Source: Rhinopomastus cyanomelas (lineage: Eukaryota; Chordata; Aves; Bucerotiformes; Rhinopomastidae). Taken from it: a stretch of DNA of 64,000 nucleotides. Positions 11,712 to 23,456 of the stretch are shown one piece after another. The stretch covers positions 62,001 to 126,000 of the forward strand of contig VXBP01002482.1 of NCBI GenBank assembly GCA_013400115.1, written 5' to 3'. Both the position numbers and the translations under genes were made by a program. Position 1 is the first letter of the stretch, and each line of letters opens with the position of its first letter. The notes beneath the pieces are model-generated. The model ran no database searches and was not told the DNA's origin. It saw nothing but the letters and a program-made list of their open reading frames with translations.

Positions 11712-11814
11712 GAGTTCACACACAACACCACGATGTTTTTCCACAGGTTCCTGGTTCCCACCACTTTAACTATGCAGACCTTCTTCGGTCTCCGGGCAAT
11801 CTCCTTTTCCAGCT
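11712..11814 (-). CDS. SLC22A23: SLC22A23 internal exon (loop end and TM7)
   Basis: This 103-nt exon gives AG (completing Glu), 33 codons, and TC (starting Ser). The peptide LEKEIARRPKKVCIVKVVG is the basic end of the large cytoplasmic loop between TM6 and TM7; RNLWKNIVVLCVN begins TM7. The acceptor is tgttttcag (AG at 11816-11815) and the donor is C|GTAAGT (GT at 11711-11710). Its length is not a multiple of three, so skipping would shift the frame. It is flanked by inverted CR1 copies (11100-11460 plus, 13747-14088 minus). Confidence 0.96.
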
Positions 11815-13746
11815 CTGAAAACAAAAACCCAAAAGTTGTAATTTCAGCTGGGGTGAGCAAGGAGGATAAATCTGTGAACTACAGATATTCTGAGGGATGT
11901 TCTGGAGAACAGGACACTATCGATTTCACTAACAGTAGCTGTACAGACAGTAAACAAACTGCCTAAAGTCAGGTTCCTCTTTTTCTTCCAGGTTGCCCAC
12001 AATCTTCTCAGGGACAAATACCTGCACAAGAATTCCTTCACACCTAAAATGCTCTTCCAGTTTAAAACAGAGGTATGTAAAGTGGGGACAGAAAGCACGA
12101 TACAACATTTCCTGAAGAACTTGAGGACTTTGTTCATGTTTAACCCCCCAGCAGGCAGAACTGTGCTTGCGCAATTATACAGCCTGCTGCTTGTCTGCCC
12201 TGTGCCCCTGAGAAGCCACAGAAAGGGCTGAAGCTCAAATTAGTTATTGTGGGAATCCTGAGGTTTCTTCACATCCAGGTTTCAGAAACACGTGGCAGGG
12301 ACACTGCGTTAGCTTGTTCTTTTCCCCTCACTCTCAATGCAATTATTTAATATTGTTCTGGTGGATATCCTAAACAGAAGACATCTCCTCCTTGGGCATC
12401 ATCAGCTCCTGCTTAGTCTTTGTGTTTCAGAACTAAAGCCTCAACAGGTCCTTGAAGTGCTGGGCAGCCGCCAGCTAACTTCTCAGTGCAGTGCTCTAGT
12501 AACACACACATCTTGCTTTTCACAGATTGCATTTTATATTCTTGTTCACATGGGACAAAAATCAAAGGCACTGCTTACTTCCCAAATATCATTAGGCTAC
12601 AACTTTAACACCTACCCAGGCAGGTCACACAAACACTGGTTCCAAACTCCCAGATCAGTGAGACAGCTGCAAGCCTGGCAAAACCAGAGGCAGCTGTGGC
12701 TATAAACAAGCACCACAAAAATGATGCACTCCAAGAGCACAGACTAGGAGTGTTTTCTAGGGCAGAGACTTGTCCTGCTGCTGCCTAGACAAATGCATTT
12801 AAAGGCAGCAGCGTGGCAACGTTCTGGACCCTGCATGTGGTCCCCTCGTGCATACGTAACTAGCCAGAGTGTCCTCAGCTGTCCGCACTGGCCTGCCCTG
12901 ACCTCGCCTCACTCTGCTGAGTAGCATCTCCTTAAGGGATGCGAGAAGGTGGGAAATGAAAGCAAGCATGAAAAAGAAGGGAAGAGATAAATCACCTGAA
13001 TTTACAAACAAAGCAAAAGATGTGTTTGTCTGCTGTTACTTGAAAACATAGCAGAAATCAAAGGAACACTATTCATATGCAAATAATGGAGCTACTCACT
13101 GCTCTCACCCCTGGACTTCTGTGGAGGGTAACTGCAGGGAACGCTCACTCGGAGAAAAGGAGCAAGGAGCATTTTGCATTAATGATTTCACTTAAGCAGA
13201 ATATTGCCCTACTGCTTTCTTCACTCTCTGAAAAGATCAGTTCCTCCCCAGCATCTATGCAGCACAAAACTCACACAAGATTAAAAAGGAGGTGAAGCAA
13301 AAGAGTAAATTGGTTAAATGAATATTTGTACCAGAAGAGCTCTCAGCAGGCTTGGCAATGGATCAGGACAACATTAACCCCCCCAAAAAAAGCAACAAAA
13401 CAAGATGTCACCTCAGTCCAAATTACTTTTGTAGCAAGGTTCAGGGAAGGAATAAGAAGGAATAAAATACTTCACAACAACTGAAGCAGCTGAGTAAAAT
13501 GTAGCTATAACAGCCTGTAATTCAGCTCAAGCTTCTACAGCAAAAAACTCAAAGGAAGCACTAGAAACTGCACAGGGTTTGAAAAGTGATTGATGACTCT
13601 CTACTATTTCAGCTGAAGGGCAATAATGAAAATTACCAACCAAACACCAGTGCAGGGATATCATGTGAGCATAGGAGCTCTCTCTGAAGTTGCCAAAGAA
13701 TGACCAGATCTGGTCTGTCAATGTAAACTGTCTCCTCTGGCAGGAG

Positions 13747-14088
13747 ATCACAGAAACACAGAACATGAGGGACTGGAAGGGACCTTGAAAGATCATCCAG
13801 TCCAACCACCCCCAGCCACAGCAGGATCATCTAGATCAAGTCATACAGGAACATATCCAGGTGGGTTTGAAATGTCTCCAGAGAAGGATACTCCACAACC
13901 CCCTGGGCAGCCCATTCCAGTGCTCTGTCACTCTTACTGTGAAGAAGTTCCTTCTCATATTTATGTGAAACCTCCTGTTCCAGTTTACACCCATTGTCCC
14001 TTGTCCTATCATTGGATTTCAGGAGAAAAGCCTTGCTCCATCCTCCTGACACCCACCCTTCACTAAACATCAATGAGTTCACCCTCAG
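13747..14088 (-). mobile_element. CR1 LINE 3' fragment, young type
   Basis: On the minus strand this reads from an ORF2-end segment (gtgaactcattgatgttt) through ggtgtcaggaggatggag, gacaaggg and the gatgatctttcaagg block to a degraded tail. It is sense with SLC22A23 transcription and inverted relative to the copy at 11100-11460. Confidence 0.95.
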
Positions 14089-14235
14089 ATGACAGTCCTG
14101 TATGCTACCCTGTGGATTTTCTTAGTTGGGTTTGGGGTTACTCTGCTTCTCAAAGTGATTTTTTATTTTAAAAAACCCCAAAGATAAATTAGATTTTATT
14201 GTCAAGATATGTTTTACTGAGCCACAACTTGGCAC

Positions 14236-14699
14236 TACGTCCAGTTCTGGGCTCTCCATGGAACTACTGGAGAGAGTCCAGCAGAGGGCTACAAAGATGA
14301 AGAGGGGACTGGAAGAAAGGCTGAGAGACCTGGGGCCGTTCAGCCTGAGGAAGACCAGACTAAGAGGGGATGTTACAGATGCTTATAAATATCTAAAGGG
14401 CACGCATAAAGAGGATGGGGCCAGTCTTTTCCATGCCCAGTTACAGGAAAATGTGCAGCAGGCACAAATCAGAGCAAAGGAAATTCCACCTAAATATAAG
14501 GAAAAGCTTTTTCATCATGAGGCAAACAGAGCCCTGGCACAGGCTGCCCAGAGAGGCTCTGGAGCCTCTGATTCTGGAGACATCCAGATTACACATGTTC
14601 CTGTGTAACCTGATCCAGGTAAACCTGCCTAGCAGGGAAACTGGACCAGAGGATACCCCACAGATCCTTTCCAACCCCCACTATTTGATGATTCCGTGA
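14236..14699 (+). mobile_element. CR1 LINE 3' fragment, older and diverged
   Basis: Recognisable CR1 ORF2-end words in order: tccagttctgggctc, agagggctacaaagatg, gagacctggggccgttcagcctg and ttataaatatctaaaggg. The 3' part keeps only a loose match (ggaccagaggatac, ccttccaaccccc-like end). Divergence is clearly greater than in neighbouring copies, indicating an older subfamily. It faces away head-to-head from the copy at 13747-14088. Confidence 0.88.
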
Positions 14700-15154
14700 A
14701 CTTAAAATTAAGAGAAGCAACTTGGTCACACTTCTCTTCACAGCTGAACATTATTTTGCCCTCCACTCCTGCTTTGTTCATAGATTACAGGTTGCTACAA
14801 TCCTTATCATGACACTTATCATCATACATCCCTCTTGCACACTCCGGTACGGGAGAAAGGCATTTAACCTTCTTCCTTTTAAATCAGTCCTTCTGAACTA
14901 ATTCTTACTAGTATTTCTCACTAAGCAGCTGTTCAGCCCTCAAGTAAGGGACAGCCCATGGGTTACATGAACTGACAAACTCCTCCTGCCCCAGCTGCAA
15001 TAAAATCACACCTGAGGAGGGTTTCAGCACTACCCTGCCTCACGCAGCAGTCTCACTTCAACAGACCTGTGCTTCTGCTCCAGTAAGAGTTATACTCCAT
15101 GGATACATCATCATACAAATATGTCCTAAAAGAGATTCCAGATGTAGCTGCACT

Positions 15155-15372
15155 ATAAGGAAGGAAAAGAAGAAAAGAAGGGGGGGAGAAAGAAGATAAG
15201 AGGAAGGGGAGGAGAAGAGCAGGGAGAGAGGGTGAAAAGAACAGGAGGAGGAAAGAAGAGGGAGAGGAGGAGGAGAAGATTAGACAAGGAAGAGGAGAAG
15301 AGAAGGAGAAGGAGAAGCAGAGGAGGAGGAGGAGATGAAGAGGAGGAAAAGAAGAGAAAAATTAAAGAAAAA
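15155..15372 (+). repeat. Polypurine (GA-rich) tract
   Basis: About 215 bases are almost purely A and G on the plus strand, with only a handful of pyrimidine interruptions, and thus polypyrimidine on the minus (transcribed SLC22A23 sense) strand. It consists of irregular gga, gaa and aag words without one fixed period. The open frame on the minus strand here encodes only Ser/Pro/Leu/Phe low-complexity sequence and is not a gene. Confidence 0.93.
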
Positions 15373-17106
15373 TAAGCTGGTGTCAAACCTTACACCAAAG
15401 AATCCAAACAGAACCTAATGTTTTATGGATAGCCTTCTGAGTTTACCAGCTATTTACTCCTTCATCCATCTGCGACGTGTTACATCCCCAGATCTAGTTC
15501 ATTCGCTTCACATAAATGAGTCTCCATAAGCTGCCAACATCACCTCTCTGATGACTCTCTGCAGCCTTTATTTCTATACTTACAGTCAGATGTTTGCTAC
15601 TGCAAGACCAGTCGTTTACAAAACTCAAACTGTCATAGAGATAACAATGAACAAGCTACGTGACTCGCAAAGAAGTCATCACCACCTGCAGAACAGGCTC
15701 CCATTTGAGTGCCCTGCTGTCTTTGGAGGTAGCCTGCTTGTGTGAAAGGACCTGCAACAGGCATCAGGAGCGTGGCAGCTCTTAAGCTGTCTGGGGCTCA
15801 GAAGTCAACATCAAGATCTTAAAAGCAGTCAAGTAAATGCCTATTGAAACCCCATGGAAGCAAATGATTGCTCTCAGTTACTGGAATATCTCCAGGAATT
15901 CTCCCCTTACCACAAACTTATTCTTTGATTTCGCACTGAAGTCACCAGTTCAGAAGGAATTTGCATTAAACTTTTTAGTTCTGACTGATTAACCAGAAGA
16001 GCAAGTGTGGAAAATAAACCAGGATTTTTATGCATTCACTCAGAGGCCCGTGATGGATTTTCCCATACTCCAGAGTCCACACACACTCTAGGCTTCCTAT
16101 TCAGGGACTCGGTAGGAAAACTGCCAACAAGCCAACACTTTATAACTCAGTGGAAATTAAAACTATTCATGGGGAGACTTTAAAAGTCTCATGGGGAGGA
16201 GAACCCCACCAACTTCCAGCTCCCGACACTGCTGAGTTCTTGTGGGATCCCGTGTGTCTCAGGAGCATGGCTTTCAAATTTAGAAAGCATCTGTAAAGCC
16301 TTTACACAAAGCTGCCCATCTCTGCATCACTTGGCAAAGACAAAATAGACAAAGCTCAAAGCAAGCCTTGGAAAAAGGGTGTCCAAAATGGCAAGTGTCC
16401 TATGGTGATGGATTTCTGGCTGCTAAATGACATTGTTGGTACCTCTCTGAACACGAAAAGCCCCACGGAATTCTAGCACAGAGGCTCAATCAATCCCCAG
16501 AGCACGACAGCGCTGCAGCAGGACACAGACCAGTCTGAAAGGCAGAGCTGAAGGAACCTACTCTCAGCCATACTGAGATACTCAAACACAGGGGGTTTCA
16601 AGCAAAAAAACCCCCTTGCTTTTAGCTTATTTATTTATTCTTATCATGGAGGACTAGCAGCCAGACACACTGTGTTTTTGAAAAGCCTAACAGTGAAGGA
16701 CCGCTGAAGGCTATTAAGTCACATCCAGAAACTGTGAGGTGGGTAGGATGGCAGAGAGCAACAAGGGGTAGAAATGCAGGAATCATCACCAGATGGCAGG
16801 AGGTTAGTTAGTGGTGGGGTGACTTGTCTTACTCTAAAAGAAAAAGAGACCTTACTTAATAAATTCAGCAGGGACTTTTGCCCAAACGTTAGGAATACAC
16901 CAATAAAATCTGCTGGTGACAAGTGAAGCAGAGCCAGCAGAGCAGCACAGAAACGGGACACAATCCCTAATCATATGATTAGAGGGAACTGGGGGAGCAT
17001 GAGACTGTGTGTGGCAAAAGCAAGTGAAAATGCAAATTACAAGGCAAGATATTCTAGGACTAATGGGAAATGCTTCTGCTGGAACCTAAGCTCTTAACAA
17101 AGTCAC

Positions 17107-17185
17107 ACAACACTAGGGATTGGAAAGGACCTCGAAAGATCATCTAGCCCAATCCCCCTGCCACAGCAGGATCACCCAGACCAAG
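17107..17185 (-). mobile_element. CR1 LINE 3' tail fragment
   Basis: Only the final part of a young-type CR1 remains, in minus orientation: tagggattggaaaggacctc, then ccccctgccacagcagg and gatcacccagaccaag. Confidence 0.9.
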
Positions 17186-17499
17186 ATCCTGTGCTAGACT
17201 TGTTTATACACTACTTGGACACAAGTGACTGTAAGGCACCAGTTTATTGTGTCCATGAGACATTTGCAATCCATGCAAAAAAATTCTGATGTTCTCTTGC
17301 AATCTGGTCATCAGCCTTCAAGGAACTGAAGCTTTGGCGAGGCGATCTGTAAACGGGGAGGAGATGGAGAACTTCAGCTAAGACAAGGAATGGGGCTGCT
17401 GTGTGCTCACACAGCATGGGAAAAGAGGTTTATAGTCACAAGCAGAAACAAATGGGAAGGGAAAAAGGACAAAGACCCTGAACAACTGTAGAGTATTTG

Positions 17500-17561
17500 A
17501 ACTGGACTAGATGAACTTTCGAGGTCCCTTCCAATCCCTAATGATTCGGTGATTCTATGAA
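17500..17561 (+). mobile_element. CR1 LINE terminal fragment
   Basis: This is a 60-bp terminal piece: actggactagatga, gaggtcccttccaatccc and gattctatga. It lies about 315 bp from an oppositely oriented tail at 17107-17185. Confidence 0.88.
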
Positions 17562-17841
17562 TACTGAAATGCACTCCAGTACCAGAGCAATTTGGAGTAT
17601 GGGACAGCCTTCAAACAACAGGATGGGACATAAATGCTATAAGAATTGAAAACAAAATGAAATTAATTTAATGAGAGCAACTGTATTACTCAAAGACTGT
17701 AATAGCAAAGGACTGATTGCAATGGTTTGTTTCAATCCTGTATTTCTAACCACACTAAAAAAAAACCAGGGAAAGTCAGACATAAGGTTACCATTGCACT
17801 CTTGAATTGCTCGTGTGCATTATGACACTGCACTTAATTAG

Positions 17842-18094
17842 ATTAGGACAAGGGGCAATGGGTGTGAGCTGGAACATAGGAGGTTCCACATCAATATGAG
17901 AAGGAACTTCTTCACAGTGAGGGTGACAGAGCACTGGATGGGGCTGTCAAGGGGGGTTGTGGAGTCTCCTTCACTGGAAACATTTCAAACCCACCTAGAT
18001 ATATGGGTCAAGGTGATCGTGTTTTGGCAGGGGATTGGACTAGATGATCTTTTGAGGTAACTTCCAATCCCTAATAATGTTCTGTGATTCTGTA
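17842..18094 (+). mobile_element. CR1 LINE 3' fragment with internal deletion
   Basis: Starts at gattaggacaaggggcaatg and follows the 11100-11460 copy closely (ggttccacatcaatatgaga). It has lost about 15-20 bases between acccacctagata and aggtgatc, then continues to the terminal tagatgatcttttgagg block and gattctgt tail. Confidence 0.92.
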
Positions 18095-18130
18095 ATATTT
18101 GTTTTTCCTCCAGAACACTCAGTCATTCAG

Positions 18131-18240
18131 CAACCCTGACTGCCTCTATGACTTGGTCTAGGTCATCCTGCTGTGGCAGGGGGATTGGACTAGATGATCT
18201 TTCAAGGTCCCTTCCAATCCCTAATGATTCTACGATTCTA
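18131..18240 (+). mobile_element. CR1 LINE chimeric-tail fragment
   Basis: Contains aaccctgactgcctctatg fused to acttggtctaggtcatcctg and the normal terminal block ending gattctacgattcta. The same fusion is seen at 40213-40337 and 51853-52025. In ordinary copies (11100-11460, 26551-26654) acttggtctagg is preceded by a different sequence, cctgtgtg or cctgtgcg. Confidence 0.88.
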
Positions 18241-18790
18241 AATGGGCAGTTATTAATGATGGCTCTACCTTTCCTATTCAACATGAACCCCACAGCCTTC
18301 TGATCCAAACCTTCTAGTGAGTACAAAATCATGTGTTTCCTCAGAGACGTTCTTACAGCTCTGTCAGAACGTTCACGCTCTTCACAAATGTCAATGAAAT
18401 TATCTCCACCACCTTCTTCTAACAGTAAAGACCAAGATTATTCCTGGTTTGCAGGCAGGATAAAGTAAGGAGGGATTGTGTCCAGAATGAGAAATATTAT
18501 GCAGCAATATCCCTCGTGTGTGCTGACACACATGCTTTCTGCAAATCAAGCCCCAGAACTACACACTAGACACTGAAGACACTGATAGTAAGAGGCAGAT
18601 TCCAGGGAAACTTCTATCATTGTACAAGAACATCCCTGGCTAACACAGGGAGTCAGTACTGCTCTCCAGGCACTCAGCTTCGTTTCCCCAAGGCTGTCTC
18701 TTTCCTTTTGAAACACTCTGCCTCATTCACTACACACCTTCCAAATTCTGCAACAAATGAGGAACAGACAACAGCTTCATTCCCACATCA

Positions 18791-18832
18791 TCGTCCATCC
18801 TATGCACTGATTCGTCCATCCTATGCCCTGTG
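18791..18832 (+). repeat. 21-bp tandem duplication
   Basis: The word tcgtccatcctatgc occurs twice, starting at 18791 and 18812, giving a two-copy direct repeat with a 21-bp period. It is intronic and noncoding. Confidence 0.85.
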
Positions 18833-19048
18833 GAAAAAATAGGTTGTAATCATGTTATTAAAGGCTGTATCATCATGCCATCACGCCAGGAGGCCAAGCA
18901 AGGGTTGCCCAGGCAACCTGACTTCTTGCAGTTCCTGGAGCGTGACTTGTCAACGATCACATTCCTCTAACATTGCCAACATAAAAAACCAACCCAGCGC
19001 AAAGAACATCTTAAATGTCATCGTGTGGAGACACATTTGGGCCATTGG

Positions 19049-19118
19049 GAGGTTTCAGATACCTACACATGCATTGCTGCAAGGAGGTTTCAGATTCCTA
19101 CACATGCATGGCTGCAAT
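19049..19118 (+). repeat. 35-bp tandem duplication
   Basis: Two adjacent copies of a unit beginning gaggtttcaga and containing ctacacatgcat are seen with a 35-bp period and only about three differences. It looks like a fairly recent local duplication. Confidence 0.9.
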
Positions 19119-22100
19119 CCACTGCCAGAGCTATGGAAGAAACCTCAGCAGGCAGAGCAGGTGAGCTGGGCAATACAGAGGGGTGAAGCACACATTTCAG
19201 GAGCGAATTTCACGAGAGAAGAGTGCTGAGGCTGAATTCTTGGTCTCAACAGCTTGTTCTGCAAGGAAGTGCAAATGACTGCAGCCCTTTTGGTCTCTGT
19301 GCTCTAGCTCCCCTCTTCCTCTACAGCCATTAATTCCACCCCCCTAGGCCCTTTGTGCCTTTGCCCCTCCAACTACCTTTACTCTTTGCTGCAACAACCC
19401 CTTTCACTCTATTATTTCATCTCCTCTTTGTCCAGTGGTCCCCTCTTAACCGTTTTCCACCTCCACTTGGTTTCTGAGGTCTCCTCTCCTACTCGTTATG
19501 CCCACACTCAGACTCCTCACTCCTCTCTTCAGCGGGTGCACATGGGCTCTCCTCATGCAGACCTTGCCCAGCACAGCCAACTCCTCTGGAAGGGAGGGAC
19601 AAAGAGCCAGCAAGCAGACAGGCACAAAGCAGCGGCAGCAAGCTGGAGCACAGCCAGCAAGAGTCTCTGGAGGCTCAGCTAGTGAGAGAGAGTCATTTCA
19701 AGCTTAATCAGAGGCTGACACACCTCTTTTCTTTTTTTTTTTTAAATTTTCTAGCAAATTTGGCTTTTCCCAGAGGCATCAGAAAGGCAGTATATCGCTC
19801 CTTTTCTCCCTGCTTTCTCCCAGACCTGCCACAGTCAGGGGTCACTACTGCCCTTGCCAGGGGTACAGCCAGGGCATGAGTGGGCTCTCCTCTTCCATTC
19901 CTGTAGACCTATGCAGCAGAAGAGGACAAACTGATTTTACTGCCTGTTCTGAAAGGGCTGCACCAAGAGAAATCCATCCCATCCTGAGAGCTGATTTAAC
20001 ACCCAAGAGGCAACAGGAATCACTGTCTAGGTCTGTGTGAGACAGAAATCTCTGTGGCTGACATATCACCCTGAACTTTTCTGACTAAAGTACCCACATC
20101 TACCTGACCTCACCCTTGATTTGGGACCACAGAACGACCAAGAAACGTGATGCAGTAAAGGAGCACATCTGGCAGATTTGCACACAGCAGCACTGTGTGG
20201 AGCCCTGCATTATGGGGCCAGGGAGTTTGCTTCCTTGCTCTAGGAAAAGACACCATAAGCTATAACAGTAGCTCTAGGTGTGACTGCCTAAGGACATGAG
20301 CAAAGTTCTGTAGGGAAAGAGATTGACTTTGAGACCCAAGGCCTTTTCACCCTTCCCTCTGCTATTCAGCTGATTTTTAGAAAACGCACACACAGAGATC
20401 CAAGCTTCAGGCTTAGAGGGGAAAAGGCAAATCAAAGCAGGAAGCTAGCTTATATAGAAAAGAAAAGTCATGGCAGCATTTTGCTCATTAGCAAGAAAGA
20501 TGGATGATGTCTGGGGTTTTAAATTAAAAAGAAAGTCCCTGAAAACCACCGCTGTCCTAGCTGCAGTCCACATCCACACACACATGGTAGCTGCCACCAG
20601 CAACCCTCCTTCTCCTCCACACTTCCTGCTTGCTGAAGTCTGTGCTTGTTTGGACGCCCAACCTTTGCTGGCCACTTTTGTGATGACACCAGTCCTATTC
20701 CTCTAAGCTTCAAAAAGAACCTTGGAAAAGCTGGACAGACAACTGCCTGTCCACAGGAACACTCCAGTTTTCATCCAGAGAGCAGCAAAAACGGGGTTTT
20801 GATACTCAGCTGGCTGGAGCAGTCGCTTTTCTGCTAAGGAACAGCTGGAATGCTTCCCACTAGAGGGGAAGAGCAGAGTGAGTTTCCATGGCAGCACGAG
20901 GTCTGACACTCAGGTAACTGCTGTGGCAGCTTCTCAAGTGGTGTATTTCCAGCACATCCAAACACTAGGGCAGGGCTAGGTGCTGGTGCAGAGGGGATCA
21001 GCCTGCTGCAGCTGATCCATATTCCACCACAATAATGGAAGAGGTCTGAAGAGCCTTTGAAGGGTGCAAGGCCAACTAGTGCTTCATAGTTTCCATAAAC
21101 AGTCTGCTCTCCTGTTCTTTAAACAGATCTTCATGATCCCTTAAGATTTATTTCACTCAGGTCAAAACTACTGTCCTGCATCTGGCATCCACATCTGTTT
21201 GTTTCTTGTTCTGCAGTGGAACAGGGAAGAGATAGAGAAGTTTTCTGGAGAAACTGGCAGTGAAAAACCTGAACTGGCTTAATATTATAAAAATATTTCA
21301 TTTGCTCAAAACTGACTTCTTTGGGTAATGCTTTGAAATACTTGTCAACAAAATGCATCAAGCCTGCTCTACAAATCACATTCCACTGTGCAGTTGGATA
21401 AAAAACCATCTGCATGATGCAAAAATGAGAGTAGTTTGTAAAAACAGGCAAAGTGTTGAGCCAGCCAGGGAAATTTTGAGGCTCAAGACATTAGGGACAA
21501 TTCAACAGATCTAATTAGCACACCTACATTTCTCATGCATTTGAGAAGAAAATACAACCACACAGCCCCCAAAATCTTTTCGTGAAGGCTAGTTCTTCCT
21601 GCCAAAAATCACTCAAAAACACAGCTGTCGAGGGGGCAGTTCTCTTTTGCTTTTCCAACCAACAACAGACACTGTATTTCACCACCGAGGCTCGTAAGGG
21701 CAACGTTAATTTACAGCACTCTGGGCTCTCATTAACATCCCTTCCTCACTTTAGTGTTTGTCACACACACTTTCTTGCTGGCTGAGCATTGCCCATCAAC
21801 TAACTGCCTGTACCGATTCGCTCCAGACAGGAGCTGTTCCCACAGCTGCTCCATCTTTCAGCTGCAGCTGGACCACTGGCCAGACATTAGGTTGCTCTCT
21901 CTAGAGACATCTCGTAGAAGATTTTCACAAACCTGCAAATCCCAACTCATGGTCTGATTCAAAAACAGCAGACTAATTTTGCTTCCTTATTTTTGTCACC
22001 CAACACATAGGGCAGCTCCTTCTGGAGAAAAGAAGCAGCCTTACAGCAGGTTAGTAGCATCTTCCACTACAGGCAGCATAGCCACACGGGTCAGTAAAAG

Positions 22101-22210
22101 CTTTCAGTGGGCAACCAGAATGGTGAAAAACAGGCCTGTTCACTGCTTGGACAGACTTCAAACTTGCATTTTCTTCCATTCCACAAATACTCTGTCTACT
22201 TTCTACTTTT

Positions 22211-22314
22211 TCATAGAATCATTTAGGTTGGGAAAGACCTTCAAGATCATGGAGTGCAACCATTAATCTAGCTCTACAAAGCTCACTGCTAAACCCTGTC
22301 TTTAAGCATCACAT
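22211..22314 (-). mobile_element. CR1 LINE 3' fragment, older subfamily
   Basis: Starts tcatagaatcatttaggttg and goes on with gaaagaccttcaagatcat, aaccattaatct and ctaaaccctgtc. This is the 3' end of a CR1 subfamily different from the young copies, in minus orientation. Confidence 0.9.
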
Positions 22315-22922
22315 ACATATATTTGTAATTATTAGGAAACTCAGCTGCCAAAATGGGGACATGAGAAACTACCACAACTCCTGCAATGACCTGTTACACA
22401 GAATGCACTGATTTGAGTGGTTCAGATGAGTAATGTTACAGTGGGGCTTCCAGCTGGAAGGGATGGCTAGTGAGCAGTTCATCATTTCAGTGCGCTGGAA
22501 GTAATTCAGTCAATCACAGGAGGCTGCTAGGACATCCAGTGAGGAATAGCAAACAGCAACACAATGGCCCTTCATTAGAGCAAAAAAGTTCCCAGTCCTT
22601 TCAGGAGGAAAACAAAGAACAAAGCAAATCACAACCAGAAGTCCCTCCACACAGGTATGAAAGCTGAACAACGGAGTCAAGGAGAAACATGGGATATCTG
22701 CCTCAGGCTCAAGGGCATCCTTTAGCCCAGGCTTTTTGCCCATTGTGTGCCACAGCCAAGGGTCTGTGATGATAACACAGAGAAGTAGATGAATGCTTTC
22801 TCCTGCCTGCTGACCCACGGGAAGACACATGGCCCATGTTTGTCAGATCAGTCTTCATTGCAGCTTTCTACTTTTCTCCTGTTCTCACTCAGAGCATCCA
22901 CCATCCTGTGCACCCAGGGTGA

Positions 22923-23456
22923 GAATCATAGAATCAAGGCTGGAAAAGATATTCGAGATCATCAAGTCAAATCATCCACCCTACAATCACTAACCCACCT
23001 TCTGAAACACCACATCTGTCTGTTTTCTGAACCCCTGCAGGCTTCCCTCCCTAGGAAGCCTGCTCCAAACCCTCTCCACTCTTTCTGGGAAGAAGTTTTT
23101 CCTAAGATCCAGTCTGAACCTCCTTGGCACAACTTGACCCCATTTCTTCTTGTCCTATCACTAGTTCCTAGGGAGAAGAGGCCAATACCCACCTCACTAC
23201 CACCTCCCTTCAGGTAGTTGTAGAGAGCAATGAGGTCTCCCCTCAGCCTCAACTTCTCCAGGCTGAACAGCCCCAGCTCCCTCAACCTCTCCTCATCAGA
23301 CCTGTTCTCCAGACACCTAACCAGTCCAGTTGCCCTTCTCTGCCCTCTCTTCAGCACCCTGATGTCCTTCCTGTACTGCAGTGCTCAAAACTACACCCAG
23401 TACTCAAGGTGCAGCCACATCAGGGCTGAGTATAGGGGCAGGATCACCTCCCTTCC
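22923..23456 (-). mobile_element. CR1 LINE 3' fragment with ORF2 C-terminal remnant
   Basis: Minus-oriented CR1 of about 530 bp. The terminal end (aatcatagaatcaaggctgg) is at 22923. Further right, the minus strand encodes RLRELGLFSLEKLRLRGDL and LYNYLKGG, which is the conserved C-terminal end of CR1 ORF2. The left part preserves the CR1 3' UTR. It is 5'-truncated near 23456. Confidence 0.94.

Noticed and set aside
15153..15386. Ser/Pro/Leu-rich minus-strand frame
   Set aside because: Purely the translation of the polypurine/polypyrimidine tract.
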